Positions 54,387-63,726 of a DNA stretch of 64,000 nt are shown here, piece by piece. The notes below the pieces were generated by a model, which was not told where the DNA came from, ran no database searches, and saw nothing but the letters and a program-made list of their open reading frames with translations. The stretch spans positions 124,001 to 188,000 of the forward strand of contig NZ_CP060295.1 in assembly GCF_014302995.1 (NCBI RefSeq). Reading direction: 5' to 3'. The position numbers and the translations under genes were made by a program. Numbering within the stretch: position 1 is the stretch's first letter; every line of letters begins with the position of its first letter. The DNA is from Variovorax sp. PAMC26660. Lineage in GTDB: Bacteria; Pseudomonadota; Gammaproteobacteria; Burkholderiales; Burkholderiaceae_C.

Positions 54387-55862
54387 CTACGCGACCGAGA
54401 AGCGGCGCAGCCGCCACGCGGCCACACCGAACAGCAGCAGGCTGGGCAACAGCAGTTGCAGCACGGCCAGTACGGCCTGGTGGCGCATGAGGCTGGCGGG
54501 TTCTTCCTGCCATGCGAAGGCGGGAATGCGGTCGAAATCTGTGGGCATCAGCGCATTGCGTGCCTCGATGCGCGGGAAGAAAAACGCCTTCCACGCCTCG
54601 TGGTACGCCACCGTCTGCGCGTCAAAGCGCGCGTGGCGCCGTGCGCCGGTGCCGGCCAGCGCGGTCATGCCTTCGTAGGCCACCGCCGCTGGCGACACCA
54701 CGCCGAAGCGGCCCAGCAGCACCTGCTGATGCGCCTGCTGCGCCTCGAAGCGATCAAGCTCTGGACGAATGGCTTCGTCGACCTCGCGCTCGATGGCGTA
54801 CATGGCCAACGCACGCCCGGCTATTTCGATCTTGCCGTCGCGCGGCACGAGGATCGCGCCACGGCCGACGTGCTGGTAATCGGCGCTCAACAGGTCCGCG
54901 TGCCGCTTCATCGCCTCGGCGGTGACGACGCGCTGGCGCGTGGCGAGTTCGGTGCGCGAAGGCGCGGGGCTGGCCTGCGTGACGGCGAGGTTCAGCAGCA
55001 CCGGCGCCACCAGCACCAGCAGCACCCACGCGATGACCAGCACCATCGCATTGGTCGCCGACGAGGCACCGAAGGCATTGACCGCCACCACCAGCGCGAA
55101 CCAGAACAGCGCATACGCACCCACCAGCAGCGCCCACCAGAACGTGGCACCGCCGACATCGCCCGACGCATCGACCCAACCCACCTGCCGCGCGATCAGC
55201 AACACCGCCACCGGCAGCAGCACGGCGGCGCGCACCGACAGCTTGCCCGCGAGCAGCGTGCGCAGGCGCAGCGGTTGCGACAGCAGCAGGCGCAGGGTGC
55301 CGTTCTCGCGCTCCGCCGACAGCAGGTTGTAGCTGAGCGCGAAGATCAGCAGCGGCAGCAAATAGACGATGACGAAGGCCAGGTCGAAGTGACCGCTCAT
55401 CAGGTGCCAAGGGCTCTCGATGTCGCTCGGGTTCATGAACACCACGCGGCTCTGGTTCGTGACCTCGTACTGGCTCGGGAACAGATCGCTCTGCCCCAGC
55501 GCCACCGGCCCCAGCGGCGCGGTCGGCAAGATCGCATGATGGCCGCCGTAGCTGCTCGCCATGCGCGAGGGATCGGCCGGGTTCTGGAACGGCGTGGGCT
55601 GCGCGGTGCCCGCGAGGATGGCTTCGAGCTGCACGCGCTGTGCGGCGCGGGTGTCACGGTCAGCCTGCGCGACGGCTGCCTGCGCGCGGTCGCGGTGCGC
55701 GGTCTGCAGCAGGCCGTTGCCGAGGGCATAGGCCACCAGCAGCAGGAACAGCGCACCGACGATCCAGAGGCCGCGCTCGGCGAGCATCAGCCGGCATTCC
55801 TGGCGCATCACGGCCAGCAGGCGCCGGCCCTGGGAAGGTTGAAGAGGGATGGTCATGCTCAT
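54387..55862 (-). CDS. ABC-2-type permease with large periplasmic loop (DUF3526-like), second subunit
   Basis: 491 residues. One membrane helix near the N-terminus (~30-50), a large extracytoplasmic domain (~55-165), five more helices (~165-300) and a second large domain before the final helix. SAERENGTLRLLLSQPLRLRTLLAGK is the typical coupling loop of ABC-2 permeases. Start ATG 55862 (MSMTIP) with a GAGGG upstream; ATG 55856 is possible. It lies 10 bp after the sister permease gene. Cargo unknown; in similar loci these pumps sit with TonB receptors for metals or copper proteins. Confidence 0.87.
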   Translation of the reverse strand: MSMTIPLQPSQGRRLLAVMRQECRLMLAERGLWIVGALFLLLVAYALGNGLLQTAHRDRAQAAVAQADRDTRAAQRVQLEAILAGTAQPTPFQNPADPSRMASSYGGHHAILPTAPLGPVALGQSDLFPSQYEVTNQSRVVFMNPSDIESPWHLMSGHFDLAFVIVYLLPLLIFALSYNLLSAERENGTLRLLLSQPLRLRTLLAGKLSVRAAVLLPVAVLLIARQVGWVDASGDVGGATFWWALLVGAYALFWFALVVAVNAFGASSATNAMVLVIAWVLLVLVAPVLLNLAVTQASPAPSRTELATRQRVVTAEAMKRHADLLSADYQHVGRGAILVPRDGKIEIAGRALAMYAIEREVDEAIRPELDRFEAQQAHQQVLLGRFGVVSPAAVAYEGMTALAGTGARRHARFDAQTVAYHEAWKAFFFPRIEARNALMPTDFDRIPAFAWQEEPASLMRHQAVLAVLQLLLPSLLLFGVAAWRLRRFSVA

Positions 55863-55872
55863 GCTCGCCCTC

Positions 55873-57273
55873 TCACAGCGCACGCTGGCGCACGGTGGCA
55901 AAGGCCGCGAAGGCAACGGCCAGCAGCAGCGCCACGCACAGCACCGCGAGGCTGCGCGCCTGGTGCAGCAGCGCCCATCCCGCTCCCGGCGGGTGGTAGT
56001 CGAAAGGCGGCACGGTGGCCCACAGTTCGTGCGGCGCCTGGTAGGCGAAGTGGCGATCGCCCAGCGGATCGGCATGCGCCACGAGGTCCTTGCTCATCAG
56101 GTCCTGGATGTCGCGGCGATGCAGTTCGGCCTCGGTCGTGAAGCTGCGGTGGTGGGCGAAATCGGTGCCGGCCATGCCCATCGAGAAACTGCGGATCGCG
56201 AGAATGGGCAGCAGCAGGCCGCTCCACTCCTGCACTGTCTGCTGTCGCTCCCAGGTGTTCCAGAGGCGGCCGTAGTGGCGGTCGTACACGGCGTAAGAAG
56301 ACTGGTCGTCGAGTTGCAGCGCCAGGCCCCACTTGGAGAGCGGTACGTCGCGGCCCCAACGCTCGGTGGTGCCGAAGTTCTTCTGCCAGACCTCGTCGGA
56401 CACGGCCTTGCGCTCGGCATTCAGTGCCTGATCGAACTCCAGCCGCGTGGGGCTGGGGAACCAGGCGCGCGACAGTTCCGACAGCACGCGCGGCGCCATC
56501 ACCGCCTGCCCGATCCACAGCGCGAGCAGCACGGTGATCGCCATGCGCGAGGTGGACGAGGCGGCCGACACGCCCAGCACCAGGAACACGAAGATGCCGA
56601 GGTAGATGGCGTAGCCGAAGGCCCACGCGGCGAGCCGCAGCAGCGCGTCCAGTCGCTCGCCCGGACCTGCACCGACAGCCACCGCGATGGTCGCGATGAT
56701 TGCGGCCGGCACCAGCAGCACTGCCAACGAAACCGCGAGTGCCAGTGCCTTGCCGCCCAGCAGGCGCAGCGGCGGAACGCCCAGGCTCAGGGTCTGGCGC
56801 AGGATGCCTTGCTCGCGTTCGCCCGCGAAGGCGTTGAAGCCCAGAACGATCACCAGCAGCGGCCCGAGCACCTGCAGGATCCAGCCGACCGACAGGTTGC
56901 CGAAGCGCTGCAGGCCGGTCGCGTCCTGCGCGGCGTTGAACTTCACTTCGCTCTGGCGATGCGCCTGCAGCCACACGGTGCTGCCGATGTAGGGATTGAT
57001 GCCCGGGTCCATCATGGCGAGCGCGGCTTCAGGCTTGAAGGCATGCATGCCCTGGTGCGCGGCGTCGTGCGGATGGCGCTTGTCTTGTTGCAGCCAGTCG
57101 CGGTAGTCCATGGCTTGTGCTGCGTGCTGTTCAGCGCGCGCATCGCGCTGGTGTGCCCAGCCCACTGCGAGTGCGGTGAGGAGCAGAACGAGCACCAGTC
57201 CGCCGGCCCAGTAGAGGCGCCCGTCGCGCAGGCGTTCCAAAAATTCGCGTCGTGCGATCCAGTTCAGCGACAT
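55873..57273 (-). CDS. ABC-2-type permease with large periplasmic loop (DUF3526-like), first subunit
   Basis: 466 residues, same plan as the following gene: N-terminal helix (~22-40), large domain (~45-130), helices ~130-275 with AGEREQGILRQTLSLGVPPLRLLGGK as coupling loop, a second large domain and a final helix. It should pair with the sister permease and the ATPase encoded upstream. A 385-bp gap containing repeat copy C separates it from the ATPase gene, which is unusual within an operon; the repeat begins about 18 bp before this start codon. Confidence 0.87.
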   Translation of the reverse strand: MSLNWIARREFLERLRDGRLYWAGGLVLVLLLTALAVGWAHQRDARAEQHAAQAMDYRDWLQQDKRHPHDAAHQGMHAFKPEAALAMMDPGINPYIGSTVWLQAHRQSEVKFNAAQDATGLQRFGNLSVGWILQVLGPLLVIVLGFNAFAGEREQGILRQTLSLGVPPLRLLGGKALALAVSLAVLLVPAAIIATIAVAVGAGPGERLDALLRLAAWAFGYAIYLGIFVFLVLGVSAASSTSRMAITVLLALWIGQAVMAPRVLSELSRAWFPSPTRLEFDQALNAERKAVSDEVWQKNFGTTERWGRDVPLSKWGLALQLDDQSSYAVYDRHYGRLWNTWERQQTVQEWSGLLLPILAIRSFSMGMAGTDFAHHRSFTTEAELHRRDIQDLMSKDLVAHADPLGDRHFAYQAPHELWATVPPFDYHPPGAGWALLHQARSLAVLCVALLLAVAFAAFATVRQRAL

Positions 57274-57658
57274 ATCAGTGATTCATCTCGCGTTGTGTTG
57301 CGGGGTGCTTGTGTTCGGGGGCTTGGGTTTTGGAGGCTTGGGGTTCGGAGCGGGTGCATTCGGGGCGGGTGCGAATGACACCAGGTGCTCCCCTCCGCGA
57401 ATGTCCCCCGCTTCGCTCCTCCTTTATTTCGCTGCGGGGAGCACCTGGCGTCATTCGCACAAGGGCACGCTGCTGGTGATCGCCGATCAACAAGTGCTCT
57501 GAGCGCTCGCGCCGATACGGGGCTCTTTTTCGCGAAATAAAGGAGGAGCGAAGCGGGGGACATTCGCGAAAAAGAGCCCCGTGTCGGCGGGAGCGTCGCC
57601 CTGAAGAACAGCGGCGACCAGCAACACAAAACAGACGAAGACGAAGAGGACGCGTCAT
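57274..57658. other. intra-operon gap holding repeat copy C
   Basis: 385 bp between the ABC ATPase stop and the permease start on the same strand. It holds GTTGTGTTGCGGGG (57292-57305), a G/T-rich stretch, repeat copy C (57357-57612), and GCAACACAA (57621-57629), an inverted partner of the TTGTGTTGC at the left end. No credible gene. Confidence 0.8.
57357..57612. repeat. twin-hairpin repeat element, copy C
   Basis: The most regular copy. Hairpin 1: arms 57369-57393 and 57436-57460 with one mismatch. Hairpin 2: perfect 20-bp core, 57517-57536 with 57563-57582, extending outwards with few mismatches to ~57503 and ~57597. The hairpin-2 loop (57537-57562) is the exact complement of the central loop of hairpin 1. 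It interrupts the ATPase-permease operon. Confidence 0.93.
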
Positions 57659-58366
<708 letters not shown>

Positions 58367-58548
58367 GAAGAGGTTCCGGTTTTGAAAAAGACGCGCGCAG
58401 GCCAGCCCCGGCGCGGGTGCGCCGATGCGTGAATTCAGTGGTGGTCTTGAAGCTGGCGAGGACCGCCAACGCGCGAAAACGAGAAGCAGAATTTGCCGGA
58501 AGGGGCAGCGGCGGCGTGTATCGGTGCGCCGCGCCCTTCAGGCTGCGA

Positions 58549-58698
58549 TCAGCGCTTGTTCTTGTTTTTCGCGCCGCCCTGCCTGGCCTTGAAGCGTGGG
58601 TTGGACTTGCAGATGACGTAGGTGCGGCCGCGCCGCGTCACCACCTGGCAATCGCGGTGGCGCTTCTTTGCTTCTTTGAGGGAGGACAGGACTTGCAT
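58549..58698 (-). CDS. ykgO: 50S ribosomal protein L36 paralogue, zinc-free type (YkgO)
   Basis: 49 residues: [20 protein letters not shown], then [20 protein letters not shown] and a Lys-rich tail. It matches YkgO/L36 type B, which keeps the L36 fold but lacks the full four-ligand zinc site of ordinary L36 (two Cys remain). In many bacteria Zur represses this paralogue, which replaces the zinc-containing form when zinc is scarce and so frees zinc. Here the Zur-like gene lies 109 bp upstream and a palindrome sits in between, matching that scheme. Confidence 0.92.
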   Translation of the reverse strand: MQVLSSLKEAKKRHRDCQVVTRRGRTYVICKSNPRFKARQGGAKNKNKR

Positions 58699-58733
58699 AG
58701 GTGGGCCGTAAGAAGGAAGACCCGCGACTATAC

Positions 58734-58759
58734 GTTATTGCGAATTCATTCTCAATAAC
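58734..58759. promoter_or_regulatory. Zur/Fur-type operator candidate upstream of ykgO
   Basis: Inverted repeat GTTATTG-N12-CAATAAC in an A/T-rich patch 36-61 bp before the ykgO start codon. Its size and A/T-rich palindromic form fit Fur-superfamily boxes, and the neighbouring gene encodes such a protein. Whether the protein binds is inferred. Confidence 0.6.
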
Positions 58760-58807
58760 ATTGAAAACCTGACCGCCACCCTACCCCGCCGTGCGGCCGG
58801 CGGTGGG

Positions 58808-59260
58808 TCAATGCGCTTTCGGTGCGCGCGCCTTCTTGTCGCCCGTGTCCGCGCAGGACGCGCACAGCCCGTGCAAGGTCACTTCATGGCTTCGCACCTG
58901 GAAGCCCTTGGGCACGAGGTCGTCCATCGGCCCCGGGCAGGCGTGCAGCAGAAAGACCTGCCCGCAGCCCGCGCAATGAAAGTAGTGATGGTGGTGATCG
59001 GCCTCTTCGCCGTCGTGGTGCGAATGGCGATGCGCGTCGGGCTTGCACGCCACTTCGTAGCGCGCCGGTTCGCCCGGCAGCTCGACCTTGGCGATCTCGC
59101 CATCCGCCAGCAGCAGCGACACCTGCCGGTACACCGTCGACAGGCTGATTTCGGGAACGATCTCGCGCGCATGCGCCAGGATCTGGGGAGCGGTCAACAC
59201 GCGACCGGCGTCGCTGAAAGCGGAGAAAACTGCGTTGCGCTGGCGCGTGAGACGTTGCAT
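58808..59260 (-). CDS. zur: Fur-family repressor, Zur-like
   Basis: 150 residues. Winged helix-turn-helix in the first ~80 residues (LTRQRNAVFSAF, PEISLSTVYRQVSLLLADGEI), then the metal-binding dimer domain with a His-rich stretch (HRHSHHDGEEADHHHHYFHC) and two CxxC pairs (CAGC, CASC) forming the structural zinc site. Fur-family members share this layout; the Zur call rests on the adjacent ykgO paralogue and the operator between them. It probably represses ykgO, and perhaps the ABC/TonB genes beyond, when zinc is plentiful. Confidence 0.85.
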   Translation of the reverse strand: MQRLTRQRNAVFSAFSDAGRVLTAPQILAHAREIVPEISLSTVYRQVSLLLADGEIAKVELPGEPARYEVACKPDAHRHSHHDGEEADHHHHYFHCAGCGQVFLLHACPGPMDDLVPKGFQVRSHEVTLHGLCASCADTGDKKARAPKAH

Positions 59261-59291
59261 GTTTCGATGATAGTGGGCAGGCCGTCTTGCT

Positions 59292-60377
59292 TCAGCCGAT
59301 GGTGCGAACGACCTTGCCTTCGGGGCTTTTGATCGTGGTCTTCTCGATCTGCCAGCGCACGCCGTCGAGGCCTTCGAGCGTGTAGGTGCCGGCGCGCGGC
59401 TGCAGCGTGCGGGCCAGTTCGCGCACCGTGTCGTCGGTCAGTTGCAGCGTCAGTTGGCCATCGCTCTCGCTCACGCTGTTGACATCGCCGTGCTCGAACA
59501 CCAACGCGCCTTCGCGGCCGGCCACGCGAAAGCCGCGGCCGAAAGGCAGGCGCAACGGCAGCAGCGTGACGAGTTCATCGACCTGCCGCGCACCCAGCAC
59601 GATCTCGGTGACAGGCGCGCGCAGCAAACGCTTTTGCACTTTCCAGCCCAGCACATCGGTGAAGAGAAACCCGCTCGACGAGCCATCGCGCTGCGTGCCT
59701 TCGGCCACCCGCGCGCGCACGCTGGCGTTGTCGAGCAGCGAGGGCCGCGCAAGGTCGGTCACCCACAGCGGCATTTCGGGCAGCAGCACGTCGAGCAGCT
59801 TGCGGGTCTGCCATTGCTTGGCGGCACGCTCTTCGTCGACCGTGAGGCCCACCACCTGGATGAAGGCCATGCGCCCGTGCGGCGTATCGATGGCCGGCAG
59901 TTCGGGGTCGAACACGAAACCCATCGAGCAGATCAGCGTCTCGCGTTCCAGCGCGATCGGGCCATTGGCGGTCATCCAGTGGCCGTCGCCAAACACGTTG
60001 CCGCTCTTGAACACATAGCGCGCCAGGTTCTGCAGGAAATTGATGGCCCATGCGGGCGGCTCGTCGTCGGCGGGGTTGCAGGCCAGGCGAAAAGTCAGCT
60101 CGAAGCCGTAACCGCTGGTATCGGCATCATCGGATTCCTTGCTGTACAGCTCGGTCAGCCCGTAGCTCACGAAGTGCCAGTGCGGCACCGGGTCCATGCG
60201 CTTCCAGGCGCTGATGCCGTCGAGCGGATCGGGCCCGCCCAGCATCCACTTGATGACCGTGCCGTAGTGCTTCGGTTCCTGCCCGGGGTACAGGCGCTCC
60301 AGCGCGCCGCTGATGGCGTCCCAGCCCGGAGAAAGGTCGTGCGCCTCGTCGGTCCGGGCTTGCGTTGCATCCGTCAT
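59292..60377 (-). CDS. suppressor-of-fused (SUFU) domain protein
   Basis: 361 residues. Residues ~15-190 form a SUFU domain: ISGALERLYPGQEPKHYGTV, GGPDPLDGISAW, HWHFVSYGLTELYSKESDD and GFELTFRLA. In bacteria SUFU domains are often immunity proteins of polymorphic toxin systems, but no toxin gene is next to it. The C-terminal ~170 residues are unassigned; RGFRVAGREGALVFEHGDVNSV is a segment of note. No signal peptide. Upstream is a divergent lipoprotein gene. Confidence 0.88.
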   Translation of the reverse strand: MTDATQARTDEAHDLSPGWDAISGALERLYPGQEPKHYGTVIKWMLGGPDPLDGISAWKRMDPVPHWHFVSYGLTELYSKESDDADTSGYGFELTFRLACNPADDEPPAWAINFLQNLARYVFKSGNVFGDGHWMTANGPIALERETLICSMGFVFDPELPAIDTPHGRMAFIQVVGLTVDEERAAKQWQTRKLLDVLLPEMPLWVTDLARPSLLDNASVRARVAEGTQRDGSSSGFLFTDVLGWKVQKRLLRAPVTEIVLGARQVDELVTLLPLRLPFGRGFRVAGREGALVFEHGDVNSVSESDGQLTLQLTDDTVRELARTLQPRAGTYTLEGLDGVRWQIEKTTIKSPEGKVVRTIG

Positions 60378-60487
60378 GTGGCTCCTCGCAATGTCGATGC
60401 CGGCGAGCCTACACCGGGCCCTCAGTCACGGGTCAGGCCGGCGTGGCATCCTCGGGGGCCGAAACGTTTTCCCTGGGAGAAAAAATC

Positions 60488-61315
60488 GTGAGTTGGATCC
60501 ATCGACGGGGCGTCCTGGCCCTGTCGGCCGCAAGCGCCGCCTCTGCCCTGCTCGCCGCCGCCGGCTGCGGGCAGAAAAGCGCGCCCGCAACAGCCACCGC
60601 CGCCCCGCCGGAGCCGCCCGGTGCGGGCAGCCTCGAGATCACGCAGGATGACATCGACACATTCCGCCGCAGCCGGGCCGAGTGGATCAACTGCGAATCG
60701 GGCGCCCCCGCCATCGTGCCCGCCGACATGTCGCTCGAACAGTTCGGCAACTTGCTCGACGGCGGCCAGTCGCCAGCCTTCGACCGCTTCGTGAACGTGG
60801 CGTCCGCCTTCTTCCTGCATGCGAGCTTCGCGGCGGGGCACTACACCTTTTTGCCGCCGTTCGACAAGCGCACGAGCTTCGATGTGAAAGACGAGCACAT
60901 CCGGCTGCTGCAGCGGGCGAACTGGCAGACCTTCCTGATCGACTGCAAGCGCCCGTATGGTGACTTCACGCATTTCGAGATCGACATGGCCGACATCCTC
61001 GGCGTGCCGGTAACGAAGGACGCCAAGGGCCTTGCGCAGATCGGCAAGGACGCCGAGAAGCGGATGGACGCGTTGCACGCCGACATGCTCTTCGCGCTGC
61101 AGGCCTACATCCGCTTTGCGCGGCTGAACCCGGGGCGTTACGTGGTGCCCGACCGGCGCTTTGCGCTGCATCTGAGCCGGCCACTGTGCCGGCCGGTATC
61201 GGCCACGCGCATCGCGATGTACCAGCGCGCGCTGAAGGCCGCGGGGCCCACGCCGGATTCGCACCGGCTGGCGGCGCTCAGCGAAGCGGCCGCAGGGCTG
61301 TTCGCGCTGGACTGA
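60488..61315 (+). CDS. putative lipoprotein of unknown function
   Basis: 275 residues. GTG start (60488) with GGGAG upstream; the frame is open further back, but the signal peptide begins here. Lipobox LLAAAGC (Cys ~residue 24), then a short Pro/Ala linker and a globular domain with EITQDDIDTFRRSRAEWINC and SLEQFGNLLDGGQSPAFDRF. Several aromatic-rich segments (HYTFLPPFDKR) and two further Cys. No family recognised. It ends 17 bp from a convergent gene. Confidence 0.75.
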   Translation: MSWIHRRGVLALSAASAASALLAAAGCGQKSAPATATAAPPEPPGAGSLEITQDDIDTFRRSRAEWINCESGAPAIVPADMSLEQFGNLLDGGQSPAFDRFVNVASAFFLHASFAAGHYTFLPPFDKRTSFDVKDEHIRLLQRANWQTFLIDCKRPYGDFTHFEIDMADILGVPVTKDAKGLAQIGKDAEKRMDALHADMLFALQAYIRFARLNPGRYVVPDRRFALHLSRPLCRPVSATRIAMYQRALKAAGPTPDSHRLAALSEAAAGLFALD

Positions 61316-61332
61316 GCCGGGCTCGCCCCGGC

Positions 61333-61800
61333 CTACTCGACCAGGTTCTGGCCGATGCGCCGGGCTTCACTGGCCATCGCGTCGTAGTCGCCCTGCACGA
61401 ACGGCCGGACGATGCCGTCCACGTCCGCGCGCTCGTGGATCTCGAAGCTGATCAACTGCGTTTCCTTCGAGAACCAGCCCTTCTTCATTTCCCTGCTGAA
61501 GCTGAACTGGTAGTAGTGCAACTGCTCGTGAAAGACGCCGCTGACGCCCAACTGCACCTTGATGTCGTCGGCGCACAAGACCAGCGCGGGCAACGGGCCA
61601 GCCTGCCGGACCAGCCAGGCGGCCATCACGTCGCTCCACGGCAAGGCGTCCAGCTCGCGCAGGAAGCCTTCGGCGTCGGTGGGCTTGCGCTCGTGTTCCT
61701 GCGCGCTCATCTGCCGCAGGTACGCCGCAACACTCACCAACCCCGGATAGTCTTCCGAGTCGGTGTCCAGGCCACCCTTGCGGAAGAAGACGCTGGGCAT
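61333..61800 (-). CDS. protein of unknown function
   Basis: 155 residues, cytoplasmic by appearance; starts MPSVFFRKGGLDTDSEDYPG. The ATG overlaps the stop of the GTPase gene by one base (TGATG), so it is translated in coupling with it. No domain recognised; helical N-terminal half and a beta-rich middle (VQLGVSGVFHEQLHYYQFSF). Confidence 0.75.
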   Translation of the reverse strand: MPSVFFRKGGLDTDSEDYPGLVSVAAYLRQMSAQEHERKPTDAEGFLRELDALPWSDVMAAWLVRQAGPLPALVLCADDIKVQLGVSGVFHEQLHYYQFSFSREMKKGWFSKETQLISFEIHERADVDGIVRPFVQGDYDAMASEARRIGQNLVE

Positions 61801-62777
61801 CAGGTGTCGTCGCTTTCCGGCGTGGGCTCAGACGCGTCCTCGGGCTTCTGCTTGCCCTTCTTGCCGCGCGCCGCTTTCTTCGCTGCGCGCTCGGCGTCGA
61901 TGCGCTGCCCCTCGGCCAGCCACTGCAAGAACTCTTGCGGCGTTTCGAGCGTGACGCGCCCCAGGTTGCCGGCGCGGAACTCGTGCATCACGATTTCGGC
62001 CGACTTCTGCAGATTGACCTTGCCCTTGCCCAGCAGCGCGCCGCGCTTGCGGCCGATGGTGTCGAGCAGCGCCTCGTCCTTCATCTCGGCCATGGTGGCG
62101 TCGTCGAGTTCCACGAGCTTGAAGCGCGATGCCACGCCGGCGGCGTAGTGGGTCTTGAGGTAGTTGAGCAGCTCGAGCGCCACTTCTTCCTCGTCGAAGG
62201 CATTGCGGCCGATCGCGCCGCTGGCCGCGAGGTTGTAGCCGCTCTTGGGCACCACGATGCGCGGCCACAGCATGCCGGGCGTGTCCCACAGGTAGAAGTC
62301 GTCGGCCAGCGTGATGCGCTGTTCGAGCTTGGTGATGCCGGCCTCGTCGCCGGTCTTGGCCTTGCGCCCGCCGGTCAGGGTGTTGATGAGGGTCGACTTG
62401 CCCACATTGGGAATGCCGCAGATCAGCACGCGCATCGGCTTGGCCATGCCGCCGCGCCGGGGCGAGAGTTCGTGGCAGGCGCGCACGATCTGCTGCGCGG
62501 GCATGGTCTGGCTCGCATCGAGGCCGATGGCGCGCGTGTCGGGCAGCGCGTTGTAGTGCGCCAGCCAGAGCGTGGTGCGCGCCGGGTCGGCCAGGTCCTG
62601 CTTGTTGAGCACCTTGAGCGTGGGCCGGCCGGCCGTGAGCTCGGCCAGCATCGGGTTGGCGCTGGAGCCGGGCAGGCGCGCGTCGAGCAACTCGATGACC
62701 ACGTCGATGTCCTTCACCCGCTCGGTGATGGCCTTCTGGGTCGTGTACATGTGCCCGGGGAACCACTGGATCGCCAT
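61800..62777 (-). CDS. ylqF: ribosome biogenesis GTPase YlqF/RbgA-type
   Basis: 325 residues. Circularly permuted GTPase: the G4 motif NKQDLAD comes first (~residue 58), then G1 GIPNVGKSTL (~120) and the G3-like DTPGMLWP (~165). The N-terminus MAIQWFPGHMYTTQKAI is characteristic. The protein assists late assembly of the large ribosomal subunit in Bacillus; in proteobacteria it is present but less studied. The C-terminal Lys/Glu-rich tail (~290-325) is low complexity. Followed directly by the coupled unknown gene. Confidence 0.93.
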   Translation of the reverse strand: MAIQWFPGHMYTTQKAITERVKDIDVVIELLDARLPGSSANPMLAELTAGRPTLKVLNKQDLADPARTTLWLAHYNALPDTRAIGLDASQTMPAQQIVRACHELSPRRGGMAKPMRVLICGIPNVGKSTLINTLTGGRKAKTGDEAGITKLEQRITLADDFYLWDTPGMLWPRIVVPKSGYNLAASGAIGRNAFDEEEVALELLNYLKTHYAAGVASRFKLVELDDATMAEMKDEALLDTIGRKRGALLGKGKVNLQKSAEIVMHEFRAGNLGRVTLETPQEFLQWLAEGQRIDAERAAKKAARGKKGKQKPEDASEPTPESDDT

Positions 62778-62984
62778 CGGTGGGTGTTCTTTCTTTCGCG
62801 CTGTCTGGAAGGGGTTGGCCGCAGGGCCGGGTGAGGATTGTGGCCCGCGAACCTGAACGGCAGCTTGCCGCTATCTTTTCGATAGCTGGATACGGCCATT
62901 TTGCCTTCGTTGCGGGCACGATCGATCCTAGAATCCCCGCGCCGCGCCCGCGCGGCCATTCCAACAAACACCGAGGAGAAATCC

Positions 62985-63593
62985 ATGCTCAAGCGCCTTG
63001 CCGCTGCCGCCCTGCTGGCAGCCACCGTCGTTCCCGTGACCGTCGTCCATGCCCAGCGGCCTTCGCCGTCGCCCGGCCCCATGGTCAGCGGCTACCTGTG
63101 CTGCAACATGCGCACCTACGGCGACTCGATCAGCGACATCAACTACGACGAGCAGGGCACGCGCATCGTGGCGGTGGGCACGCCGGCGCGCATCACCTCG
63201 TATGACTTCCGCTGGTTCAGCCTCGATCTCGGCGGCAAGCCCCAGCGCATCAAGAACGACTACAGCCGCAACATCACGCTGCCGGAGTTCGCACAGCGCT
63301 ACGTGGTGACCACCGACCCGAAGCAGACGATGGCGGCCTTCGCGCCCGCGGTGCGCGACGCCATCCTGGCCGCGAAGGTGATGCCCGGCATGACGCGCGA
63401 GCAGGTGCTGATGGCCATCGCCTATCCGGTGACCAGTGAGAACCCCAGCCTCGACGCGCCCATCTGGCGCTACTGGCGCGACAGCTGGTCGGAGTTCCAG
63501 GTCCACTTCGACGAGAAGGGTCTTGTGAAGGCGGTGGTGGGCGACCCGGTGGCGCTCAGCCGCGTGCTGGCGGCATCGACGGCTCAGCCTTAA
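62985..63593 (+). CDS. exported protein of unknown function (BamE/SmpA-like segment)
   Basis: 202 residues; GAGGAG just upstream of ATG 62985. Signal peptide (MLKRLAAAALLAATVVPVTV, cleavage near VHAQ). Mature part: a beta-rich N-terminal half (GYLCCNMRTYGDSISDIN) and a C-terminal segment MPGMTREQVLMAIAYPVTSENP, resembling the BamE/SmpA motif in which a conserved GMT.EQV helix leads into a LG.P turn. Function not known. Upstream spacer 62778-62984 contains a small hairpin GCTATC/GATAGC (62870-62886). Confidence 0.72.
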   Translation: MLKRLAAAALLAATVVPVTVVHAQRPSPSPGPMVSGYLCCNMRTYGDSISDINYDEQGTRIVAVGTPARITSYDFRWFSLDLGGKPQRIKNDYSRNITLPEFAQRYVVTTDPKQTMAAFAPAVRDAILAAKVMPGMTREQVLMAIAYPVTSENPSLDAPIWRYWRDSWSEFQVHFDEKGLVKAVVGDPVALSRVLAASTAQP

Positions 63594-63641
63594 GTTCTCG
63601 CGCGGCGCACACGCGCAATCCCCTAGAGGTTTTGCATCGCG

Positions 63642-63659
63642 AGGGGCCTTTGCGCCCCT
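63642..63659 (+). terminator. weak terminator-like hairpin
   Basis: AGGGGC/GCCCCT stem with a 6-nt loop between the secreted-protein gene and the CBS gene. There is no T-run after it, so termination is uncertain. Confidence 0.3.
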
Positions 63660-63726
63660 ATCATTTGCTCGAGTGCGGCGCACGAGCGTCGGTGTGAATC
63701 GAAACTTTATTCATGGAGTGACCGCG

